Translations under genes and position numbers: made by a program | From: Flavobacteriaceae bacterium UBA5950 | Lineage (GTDB): Bacteria; Bacteroidota; Bacteroidia; Flavobacteriales; Flavobacteriaceae | Length of the DNA stretch: 51,913 nt | NCBI GenBank assembly: GCA_002430545.1 | Contig: DJCM01000010.1 | Coordinates: 25,351 to 77,263 of the forward strand | Reading direction: 5' to 3' | In this document: one piece after another, positions 34,637 through 43,336 of the stretch | How positions within the stretch are numbered: position 1 is the first letter of the stretch | Layout of the letters: each line of letters opens with the position of its first letter | The notes under the pieces: model-generated | Databases searched by the model: none | The model's input: only the letters and a program-made list of their open reading frames with translations | Told to the model about the DNA's origin: nothing

Positions 34637-36315
34637 AAATTTTCGTCTGTTACACAGCCATCAGAGGCGGATGAAACTGCTTTTGCATATTTATAAAGAA
34701 CACCACTTGATACTTTGAGTGTGGGTGCTTTCCATTTCGCTTTTCGTCGTTCTATTTCTTTATCATCAACATCAAGGACAATGGTATTATCTTCTGCATT
34801 GATGGTAATCATATCGCCATCATGAACTAGTGCAATAGTACCTCCAATTTGTGCCTCGGGAGTGATATGTCCAACTACAAATCCATGTGTACCACCCGAG
34901 AACCTACCATCAGTGATCAGTGCCACATCATTGCCCAACCCAGCGCCCATAATCGCAGCTGTTGGCTTGAGCATCTCAGGCATACCAGGGCCTCCTTTAG
35001 GCCCTTCATAGCGTATGACGACAACTTCCCCTATTTGAACTTCGCCAGAGCGAATGCCATCATTGGCATCAAACTCTCCTTCAAACACTCTTGCAGGTCC
35101 ACTAAAAACAAGGCCTTCCTTACCTGTTATTTTTGCAACAGAACCCTCCTCTGCAAGGTTGCCTTTTAGGATTCTGATGTGGCCAGTGGGTTTGATTGGG
35201 TTGGATACTGGTCGAATTACTTTTTGATCAACCTTTAGGGGTTTCACTGTTTCGAGGTTTTCAGCAATTGTTTTTCCTGTTACTGTTAGGCAATCGCCAT
35301 GCAACATCCCTTGTTCAAGCATATATTTCATCACAGCTGGAACACCCCCAACACGATGCACATCTTCCATCAAAAATTTTCCGCTGGGTTTTAAATCTGC
35401 CAAAAATGGTGTGCAATCGCTGATGCATTGAAAGTCATCGATTGTCAGATCGATATTTGCTGCTTTTGCAATGGCGAGATAGTGCAGTACTGCATTGGTT
35501 GAACCCCCAAGAACTGTAATAAGGCGAAGTGCATTCTCAAGAGATTTTTTGGTTACAATGTCTTCGGGTTTAATATCTTTTTGCAATAGAAGCTGAAGTG
35601 CTTTACCTGCATCTACTGCATCTTTTTCTTTGGCTTGCCCTACTGCCGGATTGGACGAACTGTATGGCAACGACATCCCCAGTGCCTCGATAGATGAAGC
35701 CATGGTATTGGCAGTGTACATACCCCCACAGGCACCAGCACCTGGACAAGCATTTTGAACCACTGCTTTAAATTCTTTTTCGCCGATAGAGCCAGCAACT
35801 TTTTGACCCCAAGCCTCAAAAGCAGACACGATGTCGAGTTTTTGATCGTTGAGACAGCCAGCTGCAATCGTACCACCATACAAAAGCACAGATGGTCGAT
35901 TGAGGCGCAACATCGCCATTAGGGCACCTGGCATATTTTTGTCACAACCCACAACAGTAACCATCGCATCATATGACATTGCTCCCATCACTGTTTCCAT
36001 AGAATCAGCGATTAAATCCCTCGAAGGAAGGGAAAAACGCATTCCAGGCGTACCCATCGAAATCCCATCACTTACCCCAATGGTATTGAAAATTAGACCA
36101 ACGAGATCGACTTGCGCTGCACCTTTTTTAACATGTAAAGACAAATCATTCAAGTGCATATTACAAGGGTTGCCCTCATAACCGGTTGAGGCAATACCAA
36201 CCAAGGGCTTTTGCAAATCATCATCTGTCAAACCAATGGCGTGGAGCATTGCTTGCGCAGCTGGTTGGGTTGGGTCTTGCGTTACTGTTTTACTGTATTT
36301 GTTCAACTTTTGCAA
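34633..36315 (-). CDS. ilvD: Dihydroxy-acid dehydratase
   Basis: The 560-residue iron-sulfur enzyme makes 2-oxo acids in valine and isoleucine synthesis. Motifs: GIASTGYEGNPCNMHLNDLS (first cluster Cys), MVTVVGCDKNMPGALMAMLR (second), NACPGAGACGGMYTANTMAS (third), VALITDGRFSGGTHGFVVGH near the C-terminus. The start is TTG (36313-36315), placing LNKYSKTVTQDPTQ at the N-terminus as in homologues; the next Met is 22 residues in. It heads the operon ilvD-B-N-C-A-gapN and has a perfect promoter with a ~70-nt leader. No leuABCD genes are attached. Confidence 0.97.
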   Translation of the reverse strand: MQKLNKYSKTVTQDPTQPAAQAMLHAIGLTDDDLQKPLVGIASTGYEGNPCNMHLNDLSLHVKKGAAQVDLVGLIFNTIGVSDGISMGTPGMRFSLPSRDLIADSMETVMGAMSYDAMVTVVGCDKNMPGALMAMLRLNRPSVLLYGGTIAAGCLNDQKLDIVSAFEAWGQKVAGSIGEKEFKAVVQNACPGAGACGGMYTANTMASSIEALGMSLPYSSSNPAVGQAKEKDAVDAGKALQLLLQKDIKPEDIVTKKSLENALRLITVLGGSTNAVLHYLAIAKAANIDLTIDDFQCISDCTPFLADLKPSGKFLMEDVHRVGGVPAVMKYMLEQGMLHGDCLTVTGKTIAENLETVKPLKVDQKVIRPVSNPIKPTGHIRILKGNLAEEGSVAKITGKEGLVFSGPARVFEGEFDANDGIRSGEVQIGEVVVIRYEGPKGGPGMPEMLKPTAAIMGAGLGNDVALITDGRFSGGTHGFVVGHITPEAQIGGTIALVHDGDMITINAEDNTIVLDVDDKEIERRKAKWKAPTLKVSSGVLYKYAKAVSSASDGCVTDENL

Positions 36316-36390
36316 TAGATTCAGATCAAAACTATTTTAATGATAAGTAAGGAATGAACATATAAAAAAACACCCCCTGATGCCTAAATT

Positions 36391-36422
36391 CAAAAATATA
36401 GTTTCAAATTATTGATTATCAA
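36391..36422 (-). promoter_or_regulatory. Promoter of the ilvDBNCA operon
   Basis: Minus-strand TTG (36422-36420), 21 nt, TATTTTTG (36398-36391), a full consensus match. The start is predicted near 36386, leaving a leader of ~70 nt with a 9-codon reading frame (36361-36332). A second TAGTTTTG (36334-36327) closer to the gene lacks a -33 box. Confidence 0.75.
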
Positions 36423-36541
36423 TATGTTAAATATAAATTATTAACGATGCCTAACAATTGTTTTATTTTCAAACTTCAAAGATGCAGTAAATTCAAGATT
36501 TCACAAATAAAAACTTTTTATTTTTCTTAAAATATGAGACC

Positions 36542-36560
36542 ATGTTAATTTTTGTAACAT
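36542..36560. repeat. 6-bp perfect inverted repeat upstream of the aldehyde dehydrogenase gene
   Basis: ATGTTA, 7 bp, TAACAT, ending 8 nt before ATG 36569. It overlaps TAACATTG (36555-36562), a one-mismatch -7 candidate for that gene, so it sits where a repressor would bind. The rest of 36423-36540 is very AT-rich and shows no other clear element. Confidence 0.35.
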
Positions 36561-36568
36561 TGTAGTCT

Positions 36569-37963
36569 ATGAAAGTTGAAAATATAAGTATTAAACATTC
36601 AGTTATTCAAACGCAACGATTGTTTTTTGACAAGGGAGAGACACGATCTATAAAATCTCGTAAAAAATTATTGAAAAAACTCAAAGAAGTCATTCAATCT
36701 GAGGAATCAGCAATCAACCAAGCATTATTCAAAGATTTGGGGAAATCAACCAGTGAAACCTTTCTGTCAGAGGTTGGGCTTGTACTTACAGAAATCGATT
36801 ATTTCCTTCGTCACCTCACACAACTGGCACAGCCCAAACGTGTCATGAGCTCTCTTTTGAATTGGCCCTCAAAAGACTACATCATCCCCGAACCCTATGG
36901 CGTGATGTTGCATATTAGCCCCTGGAATTATCCATTTCAACTTGTATTTACCCCTTTGATTGGCGCAATTGCTGCTGGCAATACTGTTGTTGTTAAACCC
37001 TCCGAATTGGCACCTCATACTGCTGATTGTGTTGAAAACATCATCAAATTGGCTTTTCCACCCGAGTGGGTAACAGTCGTTCAGGGTGGTCCTGAAGTAG
37101 GTAAATCTCTTCTTGCAGAAAGATGGGAATTTATCATGTACACTGGTGGTGTTCAAGTTGCTAAAATTGTGGCTGCAGCGGCAGCTAAACATCTCACCCC
37201 GACCTTGCTTGAACTTGGAGGTAAAAACCCTTGCATTGTTGACAAGACTAAACGAATCAAAGTTGCAGCAAGGCGTATCGTTTTTGGCAAATTTTTGAAC
37301 TGTGGACAGACCTGTATTGCACCAGACTATGTACTTGTTCATACTTCTGTAAAAGATGCATTAGTGAATGCGATGATCGAAGCGATCGAAAAGAGTTATG
37401 GTGCAGACCAATCCAATTCGGAAGATTATGGACATATCATTAATGATCTTCATTTTGAACGTTTGACAAGCCTCCTAAAAAATCAAAACATCAATTATGG
37501 TGGGCACACAAACCCCAAAAAACGCTACATACAGCCAACACTGATTGAGCTTACTGACACCAACAATCCCTTGATGGAAGAAGAAATTTTTGGTCCCATC
37601 CTACCCATCCTGCCCTATGAGAATGACACTGATCTTACAACCATTATTGAGCAATATGAAAAGCCTTTATCGTTTTATGTGTTCTCGGAACGAAAAAGTT
37701 GGTCCAAAAACATCATGCGTAGTTATTCATATGGTGGGGGAATCATAAATGATACACTTTTGCAGTTTACCAATCGAAACCTTCCATTTGGGGGTATTGG
37801 AAAAAGTGGAACTGGAGCCTATCATGGAAAACATAGTTTTGATGCATTCACACACAACAAGCCTTACATCAAACGAAGTAGTTGGCCAGACCCTTCATAT
37901 AGGTATGCGCCCTATAAAAAGAAGATGGGTATCTTAAAAAAATTGGTGAAATGGCTGGGATAA
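36569..37963 (+). CDS. Aldehyde dehydrogenase, class 3-like
   Basis: The 464-residue protein matches the class 3/fatty-aldehyde branch, which lacks the N-terminal extension of other ALDHs. Motifs: YGVMLHISPWNYPFQLVFTP (~111), GNTVVVKPSELAPHTAD, FIMYTGGVQVAKIV, LLELGGKNPCIVD with the general-base Glu, and the catalytic cysteine in FLNCGQTCIAPDYV (~250); MEEEIFGPILPILPY and NLPFGGIGKSGTGAYHGKHS follow. It oxidises aldehydes to acids with NAD(P). Its last 13 bases overlap the nitroreductase gene, suggesting an aldehyde/redox detoxification pair. A palindrome lies just upstream. Confidence 0.93.
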   Translation: MKVENISIKHSVIQTQRLFFDKGETRSIKSRKKLLKKLKEVIQSEESAINQALFKDLGKSTSETFLSEVGLVLTEIDYFLRHLTQLAQPKRVMSSLLNWPSKDYIIPEPYGVMLHISPWNYPFQLVFTPLIGAIAAGNTVVVKPSELAPHTADCVENIIKLAFPPEWVTVVQGGPEVGKSLLAERWEFIMYTGGVQVAKIVAAAAAKHLTPTLLELGGKNPCIVDKTKRIKVAARRIVFGKFLNCGQTCIAPDYVLVHTSVKDALVNAMIEAIEKSYGADQSNSEDYGHIINDLHFERLTSLLKNQNINYGGHTNPKKRYIQPTLIELTDTNNPLMEEEIFGPILPILPYENDTDLTTIIEQYEKPLSFYVFSERKSWSKNIMRSYSYGGGIINDTLLQFTNRNLPFGGIGKSGTGAYHGKHSFDAFTHNKPYIKRSSWPDPSYRYAPYKKKMGILKKLVKWLG

Positions 37964-38685
37964 AAGAAAAAACTGTACGAGAGGCAATTGCATATCGGCG
38001 ATCTGTTCGTGCATATACCGACGAAGCACTTGCCGATAAAAAAGTGAAGGATTGCATCTACCAGGCTACACTCGCTCCCACGAGTAGTAATTTGCAACTT
38101 TGGGAGTTTTATCATGTGACAGACAAGCAAAAATGTGAGGAGATTGCCAAGGCTTGTTTTAACCAAGGTGCTGCCAGAACAGCCAATCAACTGGTTGTGG
38201 TTGTCGTGCGACGTGACCTCTGGCGCAGTCGAGCAAAAGCCAATTTCGACTATTTGTCCAATGCATTTCGAGCGTCCAATACATTTCGTCCTTCTCAAAA
38301 AAAAATGGTGTTGAACTATTACAGCAAGTTGGTACCAACATTGTACAGCACTTTTTTTGGATTGAAGGGATGGGTTGTTTATCTCTTTGCGCAGATTGTT
38401 GGGTTGTTTCGACCCATGTATCGACAGAATCTAAGAAGTGATTTTCGAATTGTAGCGCAAAAAAGTGCTGGTCTTGCTGCGCAAAACTTTATGATTGCCA
38501 TGGCTGCAATCGGATATGATACTTGCCCAATGGAAGGGCATGACAGTTTACGTGTCAAACGTGCATTGGGGATTGGTCGCAAAGCAGAAATCAATATGGT
38601 GATTGGCTGTGGGATACGAGATTCTAAAGGGGTCTATGGCAAGCGATTTCGGATTCCTTTTGAAGAGGTTTATAAAAAAGTTTAG
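37951..38685 (+). CDS. Nitroreductase family protein
   Basis: The 244-residue protein has the FMN-dependent nitroreductase N-terminus (VREAIAYRRSVRAYTDEALADKKV) and the middle-to-C-terminal LAAQNFMIAMAAIGYDTCPMEGHD, with GIGRKAEINMVIGCGIRD near the end. It carries an insertion (~90-150) with LNYYSKLVPTLYSTFFGLKG and a hydrophobic WVVYLFAQIVGLF, absent from short family members and possibly a membrane-contact or substrate element. The substrate is unknown. The ATG overlaps the aldehyde dehydrogenase end by 13 bases. Its stop is 6 nt from that of convergent ychF. Confidence 0.88.
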   Translation: MAGIKEKTVREAIAYRRSVRAYTDEALADKKVKDCIYQATLAPTSSNLQLWEFYHVTDKQKCEEIAKACFNQGAARTANQLVVVVVRRDLWRSRAKANFDYLSNAFRASNTFRPSQKKMVLNYYSKLVPTLYSTFFGLKGWVVYLFAQIVGLFRPMYRQNLRSDFRIVAQKSAGLAAQNFMIAMAAIGYDTCPMEGHDSLRVKRALGIGRKAEINMVIGCGIRDSKGVYGKRFRIPFEEVYKKV

Positions 38686-38691
38686 CAACAA

Positions 38692-39786
38692 TCAGACATT
38701 GAACCGAAAGTGCATGACATCGCCATCTTGCACAATATAGTCTTTCCCTTCCACTCGCATTTTCCCTGCTTCTTTAACCTTGACCTCAGATTCGTAGTTG
38801 TCATAATCAGTATAAGAAATGACTTCAGATCTGATAAAGCCCTTTTCAAAATCGGTGTGAATCACACCTGCTGCTTGGGATGCTGTTGCACCTTGAAGAA
38901 CAGTCCATGCTCTGACCTCTTTAGGTCCAGCAGTGAAATAAGTGTGTAGATTGAGCATTGCATAAGCAGCCCTTATGAGCTTGGCAGCACCAGGCTCAGT
39001 CAGCCCTAGATCATCCAAAAACAATTGGCGTTCCTCATAGGTGTCTAGCTCATTGATATCGGCTTCTGTTGAAACAGCAAGCACGAGAACATCTGCTTGT
39101 TCTGCAGCAGCAATTATTCGAACCTGTTCGACATAAGCATTTCCACAGACAGCAGATGATTCATCGACGTTACAGACATATAACACTGGCTTATCTGTGA
39201 GCAATTGCATGGTCTTGACATATGCCAAACGATCATCGTCAGCAATAGATAGCGCACGTACTGAACTAGCTGCAGACAAGCCCTCTTGTACTTGTTGTAG
39301 CACCTCTTGCTCTTTAATAGCTTCTTTGTTGCCAGTGCGAGAAGCACGACCAACTTTTTCCAATCGTTTTTCAACTGTTTCCAAATCTTTTAGTTGAAGC
39401 TCAAGATCAATTGTTTCTTTATCGCGCAAGGGATCAACAGGCCCATCGACATGTACAATATTATCGTTGTCAAAACAACGAAGTACATGCAAAATTGCAT
39501 CCGTTTCACGAATATTACTCAAAAACTGATTCCCCAAACCTTCGCCTTTACTCGCCCCTCGAACAAGCCCAGCAATATCGACAATTTCAACAGTCGCTGG
39601 AACAACTTTCTCAGGTTGCACAAGTGACTCTAATCGCTTCAAGCGAGGATCAGGTACATTGACGACGCCAATATTGGGCTCTATTGTACAAAAAGGAAAA
39701 TTGGCACTTTGTGCTTTGGCATTCGACAAACAGTTGAATAAGGTGGATTTACCCACATTGGGAAGACCAACAATTCCTGCTTTCAT
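38692..39786 (-). CDS. ychF: Ribosome-binding ATPase YchF (Obg-like)
   Basis: The 364-residue protein is a translation-factor P-loop NTPase. G1 GLPNVGKSTLFNCLS (~7-21), FCTIEPNIGVVNVPD, G3 VDIAGLVRGASKGEGLGNQF, and a C-terminal TGS domain with VRAWTVLQGATASQAAGVIH and VEGKDYIVQDGDVMHFRFNV. In this family the G4 motif is altered (VCNVDES here), giving ATP preference. It acts on ribosomes and in oxidative stress response. It follows the ferredoxin gene by 3 nt on the same transcript. Confidence 0.97.
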   Translation of the reverse strand: MKAGIVGLPNVGKSTLFNCLSNAKAQSANFPFCTIEPNIGVVNVPDPRLKRLESLVQPEKVVPATVEIVDIAGLVRGASKGEGLGNQFLSNIRETDAILHVLRCFDNDNIVHVDGPVDPLRDKETIDLELQLKDLETVEKRLEKVGRASRTGNKEAIKEQEVLQQVQEGLSAASSVRALSIADDDRLAYVKTMQLLTDKPVLYVCNVDESSAVCGNAYVEQVRIIAAAEQADVLVLAVSTEADINELDTYEERQLFLDDLGLTEPGAAKLIRAAYAMLNLHTYFTAGPKEVRAWTVLQGATASQAAGVIHTDFEKGFIRSEVISYTDYDNYESEVKVKEAGKMRVEGKDYIVQDGDVMHFRFNV

Positions 39787-39789
39787 TGG

Positions 39790-40143
39790 CTATTCTTCTG
39801 GGTGCATAAAGCGTTGCTTTCCGATTAAAGTTTCCTCAGATTCTACGTGGTTATCGTCAGGAACACAACAATCAACTGGGCAAACAGCAGCACATTGGGG
39901 TTCGTCATGAAAACCTTTACACTCTGTGCATTTGTCAGGCACAATAAAGTAAACCTCATCAGAGACAGGTTCTTGTGCTTCGTCTGCATTCACTGCTTTT
40001 CCATTGGGCAGCACCAAATCACCTGTAAGGCTTGTCCCATCGGCATAGGTCCAATCAAAAGCACCTTCATAAATGGCAGTGTTTGGGCATTCTGGCTCAC
40101 AAGCGCCACAATTGATACATTCGTCGGTAATGATAATTGCCAT
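39790..40143 (-). CDS. Ferredoxin with two [4Fe-4S] cluster motifs
   Basis: The 117-residue protein has two cluster motifs: CINCGACEPECPN (~11-23) and CTECKGFHDEPQCAAVCP (~73-90), the second with an enlarged spacing between the second and third cysteines. Further cysteines (DCC) follow. It is an electron carrier. An open frame continues to 40236 but crosses the promoter; ATG 40143 gives the standard MAIIITDECINCGACE start. It shares its upstream region with the divergent acyl-CoA reductase, which suggests a functional link. Confidence 0.95.
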   Translation of the reverse strand: MAIIITDECINCGACEPECPNTAIYEGAFDWTYADGTSLTGDLVLPNGKAVNADEAQEPVSDEVYFIVPDKCTECKGFHDEPQCAAVCPVDCCVPDDNHVESEETLIGKQRFMHPEE

Positions 40144-40154
40144 CCTAAATTGTT

Positions 40155-40190
40155 TAGTTTTGCAAAAGTAAGTGCTATGAAGAACTCCAA
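40155..40190. promoter_or_regulatory. Interlocked divergent promoters of ferredoxin and acyl-CoA reductase
   Basis: Plus-strand TAGTTTTG (40155-40162) directly abuts minus-strand TACTTTTG (40170-40163), making the near-palindrome TAGTTTTGCAAAAGTA. The minus promoter has a TTG at 40190-40188 with 17-nt spacing; the plus one has a TTG at 40137-40139 with a short 15-nt spacing. The two cannot be occupied together. Confidence 0.7.
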
Positions 40191-41235
40191 CAAATCTGCA
40201 GACAAAATTAAATCCCTCATCGATGCTTTTGATCACTTAAGTCAACAGCTAAACAAGTATTTAAACCATGAAGCTGCAAACCCCGAGGTCGATGCAGTTT
40301 TGGATGAGGCAACACAGCTAGCGAAAGTCCAAAACCCTTGGTTTACAAAAAATAACATCGAGACTGCTCTTGTAAACTGGGCAGCATTGTTGCAGAGAAA
40401 CGTACTTACCAATTGGATTTCGGACTATCAACAAGCCAAATGGAATGATACTACAGTTGGGCTTGTTCTCGCTGGCAATCTTCCACTGGTCGGTTTGCAC
40501 GACTTGATTTGTGTGCTGTTGAGTGGTCATAAGGCAGTTGTCAAACTATCCTCCAAAGACAAGTTGTTGATCCCAGCACTTGTTCGCATTTTACAACAAA
40601 GCTTTGCTGAGATTAATGAGCGTGTTCAGTTTGTCAACGATAGACTTGGGCAGGTGGATAAGGTGATCGCAACAGGTAGTAACAATAGTAGTCGTTATTT
40701 CTCATATTATTTTAAAGATATTCCCCATATCATTCGTAAAAACAGAAACAGTGTGGCTGTGCTCACAGGAGAAGAAACTGAGGAACAACTTGCTGGACTT
40801 GCAGATGATATTTGTCTTTATTTTGGGTTGGGATGTCGAAGTGTTTCCAAACTATGGGTACCTGAAGACTATGATTTTGATATTTTATTTGGGGCTCTAT
40901 TTAGGCATAAAGACATGATCCTCCACAATGGATATGCCAACAACTATGATTACAACAAGGCTATTTTTTTGATGAATCAGGAGGCGATCCTCGATAATGG
41001 CTTTGTCATCTTAAAAGAGGATGAGCGAATTTCATCTCCAATTGCTTGCTTATACTACAGTTATTATAAGGAACGATCGGAGGTTTACCAGCTGATTTCA
41101 ACCAATCGTGAGGACATTCAGTGCGTTGTTTCTACAACAGGCAACAACACTGTTTTGCCTGGCAAAGCACAGTGTCCACAACTCAACGATTATGCAGATA
41201 ATATCGATACAATGGAAGTGTTGTTAAAAAGTTGA
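40177..41235 (+). CDS. Acyl-CoA reductase (LuxC family)
   Basis: The 352-residue protein resembles the LuxC/acyl-CoA reductase family: VGLVLAGNLPLVGLHDLICV (~93), VVKLSSKDKLLIPALVRIL, KVIATGSNNSSRYFSYYFK, IIRKNRNSVAVLTGEET and the likely acyl-accepting cysteine in LGCRSVSKLWVP (Cys220). LuxC reduces acyl-CoA to aldehyde with NADPH; no luxA, luxB or luxD is here, so another acyl substrate is likely. It is divergent from a ferredoxin and 67 nt upstream of serC. An open frame back to 39847 is rejected: ATG 40177 follows the promoter. Confidence 0.87.
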   Translation: MKNSNKSADKIKSLIDAFDHLSQQLNKYLNHEAANPEVDAVLDEATQLAKVQNPWFTKNNIETALVNWAALLQRNVLTNWISDYQQAKWNDTTVGLVLAGNLPLVGLHDLICVLLSGHKAVVKLSSKDKLLIPALVRILQQSFAEINERVQFVNDRLGQVDKVIATGSNNSSRYFSYYFKDIPHIIRKNRNSVAVLTGEETEEQLAGLADDICLYFGLGCRSVSKLWVPEDYDFDILFGALFRHKDMILHNGYANNYDYNKAIFLMNQEAILDNGFVILKEDERISSPIACLYYSYYKERSEVYQLISTNREDIQCVVSTTGNNTVLPGKAQCPQLNDYADNIDTMEVLLKS

Positions 41236-41302
41236 AAAAAAAATTAATCATATCATTAAAAGAAGCTCAACTGATTTCGTTTCTTTGCACAGAATTTAAG
41301 CT

Positions 41303-42367
41303 ATGAAAAAACATAACTTTAGTGCAGGGCCATGCATCTTACCTGATGAAGTGATGCAGCAAGCTGCCCGAGCAGTCGAAGAACTCGATGGTTCTGGATT
41401 GTCTTTAATCGAAATCTCTCATCGCAGTGCTGCCTTTATCGACATCATGGAAAACGCCTGCGCCTTGGCATTGGAACTCCTAGGACTCACTGGCAAAGGG
41501 TACAAAGCACTCTTTTTACAGGGTGGTGCGAGCTCTCAGTTTATCGCAACTGCCTATAACTTGTTGGAAAAAAAAGGTGCCTATCTCAACACTGGTACAT
41601 GGTCAACCAAAGCGATCAAAGAAGCAAAGATTTTGGGAGAGGTTATTGAAGTTGCCTCATCTGCTGATGCGAATTTTAACTATATCCCCAAAGAATATAG
41701 CGTTCCAACAGATGCAGACTATCTTCACATCACCACCAACAATACCATTTTTGGAACCCAAATAAAAAATATTCCTGACACCGACACTGTTTTGGTCAGT
41801 GATTCAAGTTCTGATATTTTTTCTAGAAGGCTTGACTTCTCAAAATTTGGCATACTCTATGCTGGCGCACAAAAAAATATGGGTCCAGCTGGGACAACAC
41901 TCGTTGTTATGAGAGAAGATGTTTTGGGAAAAGTCACACACAGCATTCCTTCGATGCTTGACTATGCAATTCACAGTTCCAAAGGGAGTATGTTCAACAC
42001 CCCTCCTGTGTTTGCAGTATACACTTCGATGCTGACCTTGGAGTGGCTGAAAAATCTTGGAGGAATCAAAGCGATTGAGGTTGAAAACAACACTAAAGCA
42101 GACTTGATGTATGGTGAAATCGATCGAAATCCACTATTCAAAGGCTTTGCAGCGCAGGAAGATCGCAGCACGATGAACGCAACCTTTACCCTTGAAGAGG
42201 CCAAATTGAAAGAACGTTTTGACAGTATGTGTGCAGATGCACTGATCAATGGCATAAATGGCCATCGATCTGTTGGGGGTTATCGTGCGTCGATGTACAA
42301 TGCCCTGCCAATTGCCTCTGTACAGACCTTGGTTGATGTAATGAAAGAATTAGAACGAACAGCATAA
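41303..42367 (+). CDS. serC: Phosphoserine aminotransferase
   Basis: The 354-residue PLP enzyme makes phosphoserine from phosphohydroxypyruvate and also acts in vitamin B6 synthesis. Motifs: HNFSAGPCILPDEVMQQAAR (~3-22), EISHRSAAFIDI, ALFLQGGASSQFIATAYNLL, LNTGTWSTKAIKEAK, VSDSSSDIFSR, the PLP lysine in YAGAQKNMGPAGTTLVV (~195) and GHRSVGGYRASMYNALPI at the end. TTTCTTTG (41280-41287) is an imperfect -7 candidate. serA follows 11 nt later. Confidence 0.97.
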   Translation: MKKHNFSAGPCILPDEVMQQAARAVEELDGSGLSLIEISHRSAAFIDIMENACALALELLGLTGKGYKALFLQGGASSQFIATAYNLLEKKGAYLNTGTWSTKAIKEAKILGEVIEVASSADANFNYIPKEYSVPTDADYLHITTNNTIFGTQIKNIPDTDTVLVSDSSSDIFSRRLDFSKFGILYAGAQKNMGPAGTTLVVMREDVLGKVTHSIPSMLDYAIHSSKGSMFNTPPVFAVYTSMLTLEWLKNLGGIKAIEVENNTKADLMYGEIDRNPLFKGFAAQEDRSTMNATFTLEEAKLKERFDSMCADALINGINGHRSVGGYRASMYNALPIASVQTLVDVMKELERTA

Positions 42368-42378
42368 ATAAAAAGACA

Positions 42379-43332
42379 ATGTCAAAAATACTAGCCAACG
42401 ATGGCATTTCACCTTCAGGTGTAGAAGCTTTAGAATCATATGGTTATGAAGTAAGCACAACAAATGTGGCGCAAGAGCAACTGATCAATCACATTAATGA
42501 GAATCAGATAGATGTGTTACTGGTTCGTAGCGCAACGGCTGTTCGCAAAGACCTTATAGATGCATGCTCGAGTTTAAAAATCATCGGGCGTGGTGGTGTT
42601 GGGATGGACAACATCGATGTTGACTATGCACGCGACAAGGGATTGCATGTGATCAACACCCCTGCAGCCTCATCATCATCCGTTGCTGAACTGGTGTTTG
42701 CGCATCTCTATGGTGGCGTGCGTTATTTGTTTGATGCCAATCGTCAGATGCCTTTGGAGGGAGATACCAAGTTTAAAGTCCTAAAGAAAAACTACGCTGG
42801 TGGCTCTGAATTGCGAGGCAAAACCATGGGAATCATTGGTTTTGGGCGTATTGGACAGGAAACTGCAAAAATTGCACTTGGCGTTGGCATGAATGTGATT
42901 GCACATGACCCTTTTATGGAAAAAGCAGCGTTAAAAGTAGCCTTGGGTAACGATGAAACAGTCGATTATAGCATACCGATGGCGAGTTTTGAAACTGTAA
43001 TAAAAGATGCTGACTTTATCAGTTTACACGTTCCTGCGCAGGACAAACCAGTGATTGGCAAAAAGGAATTTGCAATAATGAAAAAAGGTGCTGGACTGAT
43101 CAATACTGCTCGAGGTGGTGTGATCGATGAAGAAGCACTATTGGATGCGCTTGATAATGGCCAATTGAGTTTTGCTGGTTTGGACACTTTTGTCAACGAA
43201 CCAAAACCTGCAATGAAAGTATTGATGCATCCCAATGTATCGCTGACACCACACATTGGAGCATCGACAAAAGAGGCACAAGATCGCATTGGTACAGAAC
43301 TCGCACAGCAGATTCTTGCGATATTAGGGTAA
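42379..43332 (+). CDS. serA: D-3-phosphoglycerate dehydrogenase
   Basis: The 317-residue protein is a D-2-hydroxyacid dehydrogenase with NAD domain GIIGFGRIGQETAKIALGVG (~152), catalytic Arg in NTARGGVIDEEALLDAL, Glu in FVNEPKP and His in LTPHIGAST. Adjacency to serC (11 nt) supports oxidation of 3-phosphoglycerate, the first step of serine synthesis. It lacks the C-terminal ACT domain of the long SerA forms, so serine feedback through ACT is not expected. Confidence 0.92.
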   Translation: MSKILANDGISPSGVEALESYGYEVSTTNVAQEQLINHINENQIDVLLVRSATAVRKDLIDACSSLKIIGRGGVGMDNIDVDYARDKGLHVINTPAASSSSVAELVFAHLYGGVRYLFDANRQMPLEGDTKFKVLKKNYAGGSELRGKTMGIIGFGRIGQETAKIALGVGMNVIAHDPFMEKAALKVALGNDETVDYSIPMASFETVIKDADFISLHVPAQDKPVIGKKEFAIMKKGAGLINTARGGVIDEEALLDALDNGQLSFAGLDTFVNEPKPAMKVLMHPNVSLTPHIGASTKEAQDRIGTELAQQILAILG

Positions 43333-43336
43333 CCCC

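Noticed and set aside
36869..37342. 157-codon minus-strand frame inside the aldehyde dehydrogenase gene
   Set aside because: It is antisense to a conserved catalytic domain and lacks recognisable motifs.
39847..40176. N-terminal extension of the acyl-CoA reductase
   Set aside because: It is antisense to the ferredoxin gene and lies upstream of the promoter; ATG 40177 gives the expected length.
40144..40236. N-terminal extension of the ferredoxin (31 residues)
   Set aside because: It crosses the promoter elements at 40155-40190 and precedes the standard MAIIITDECIN start.
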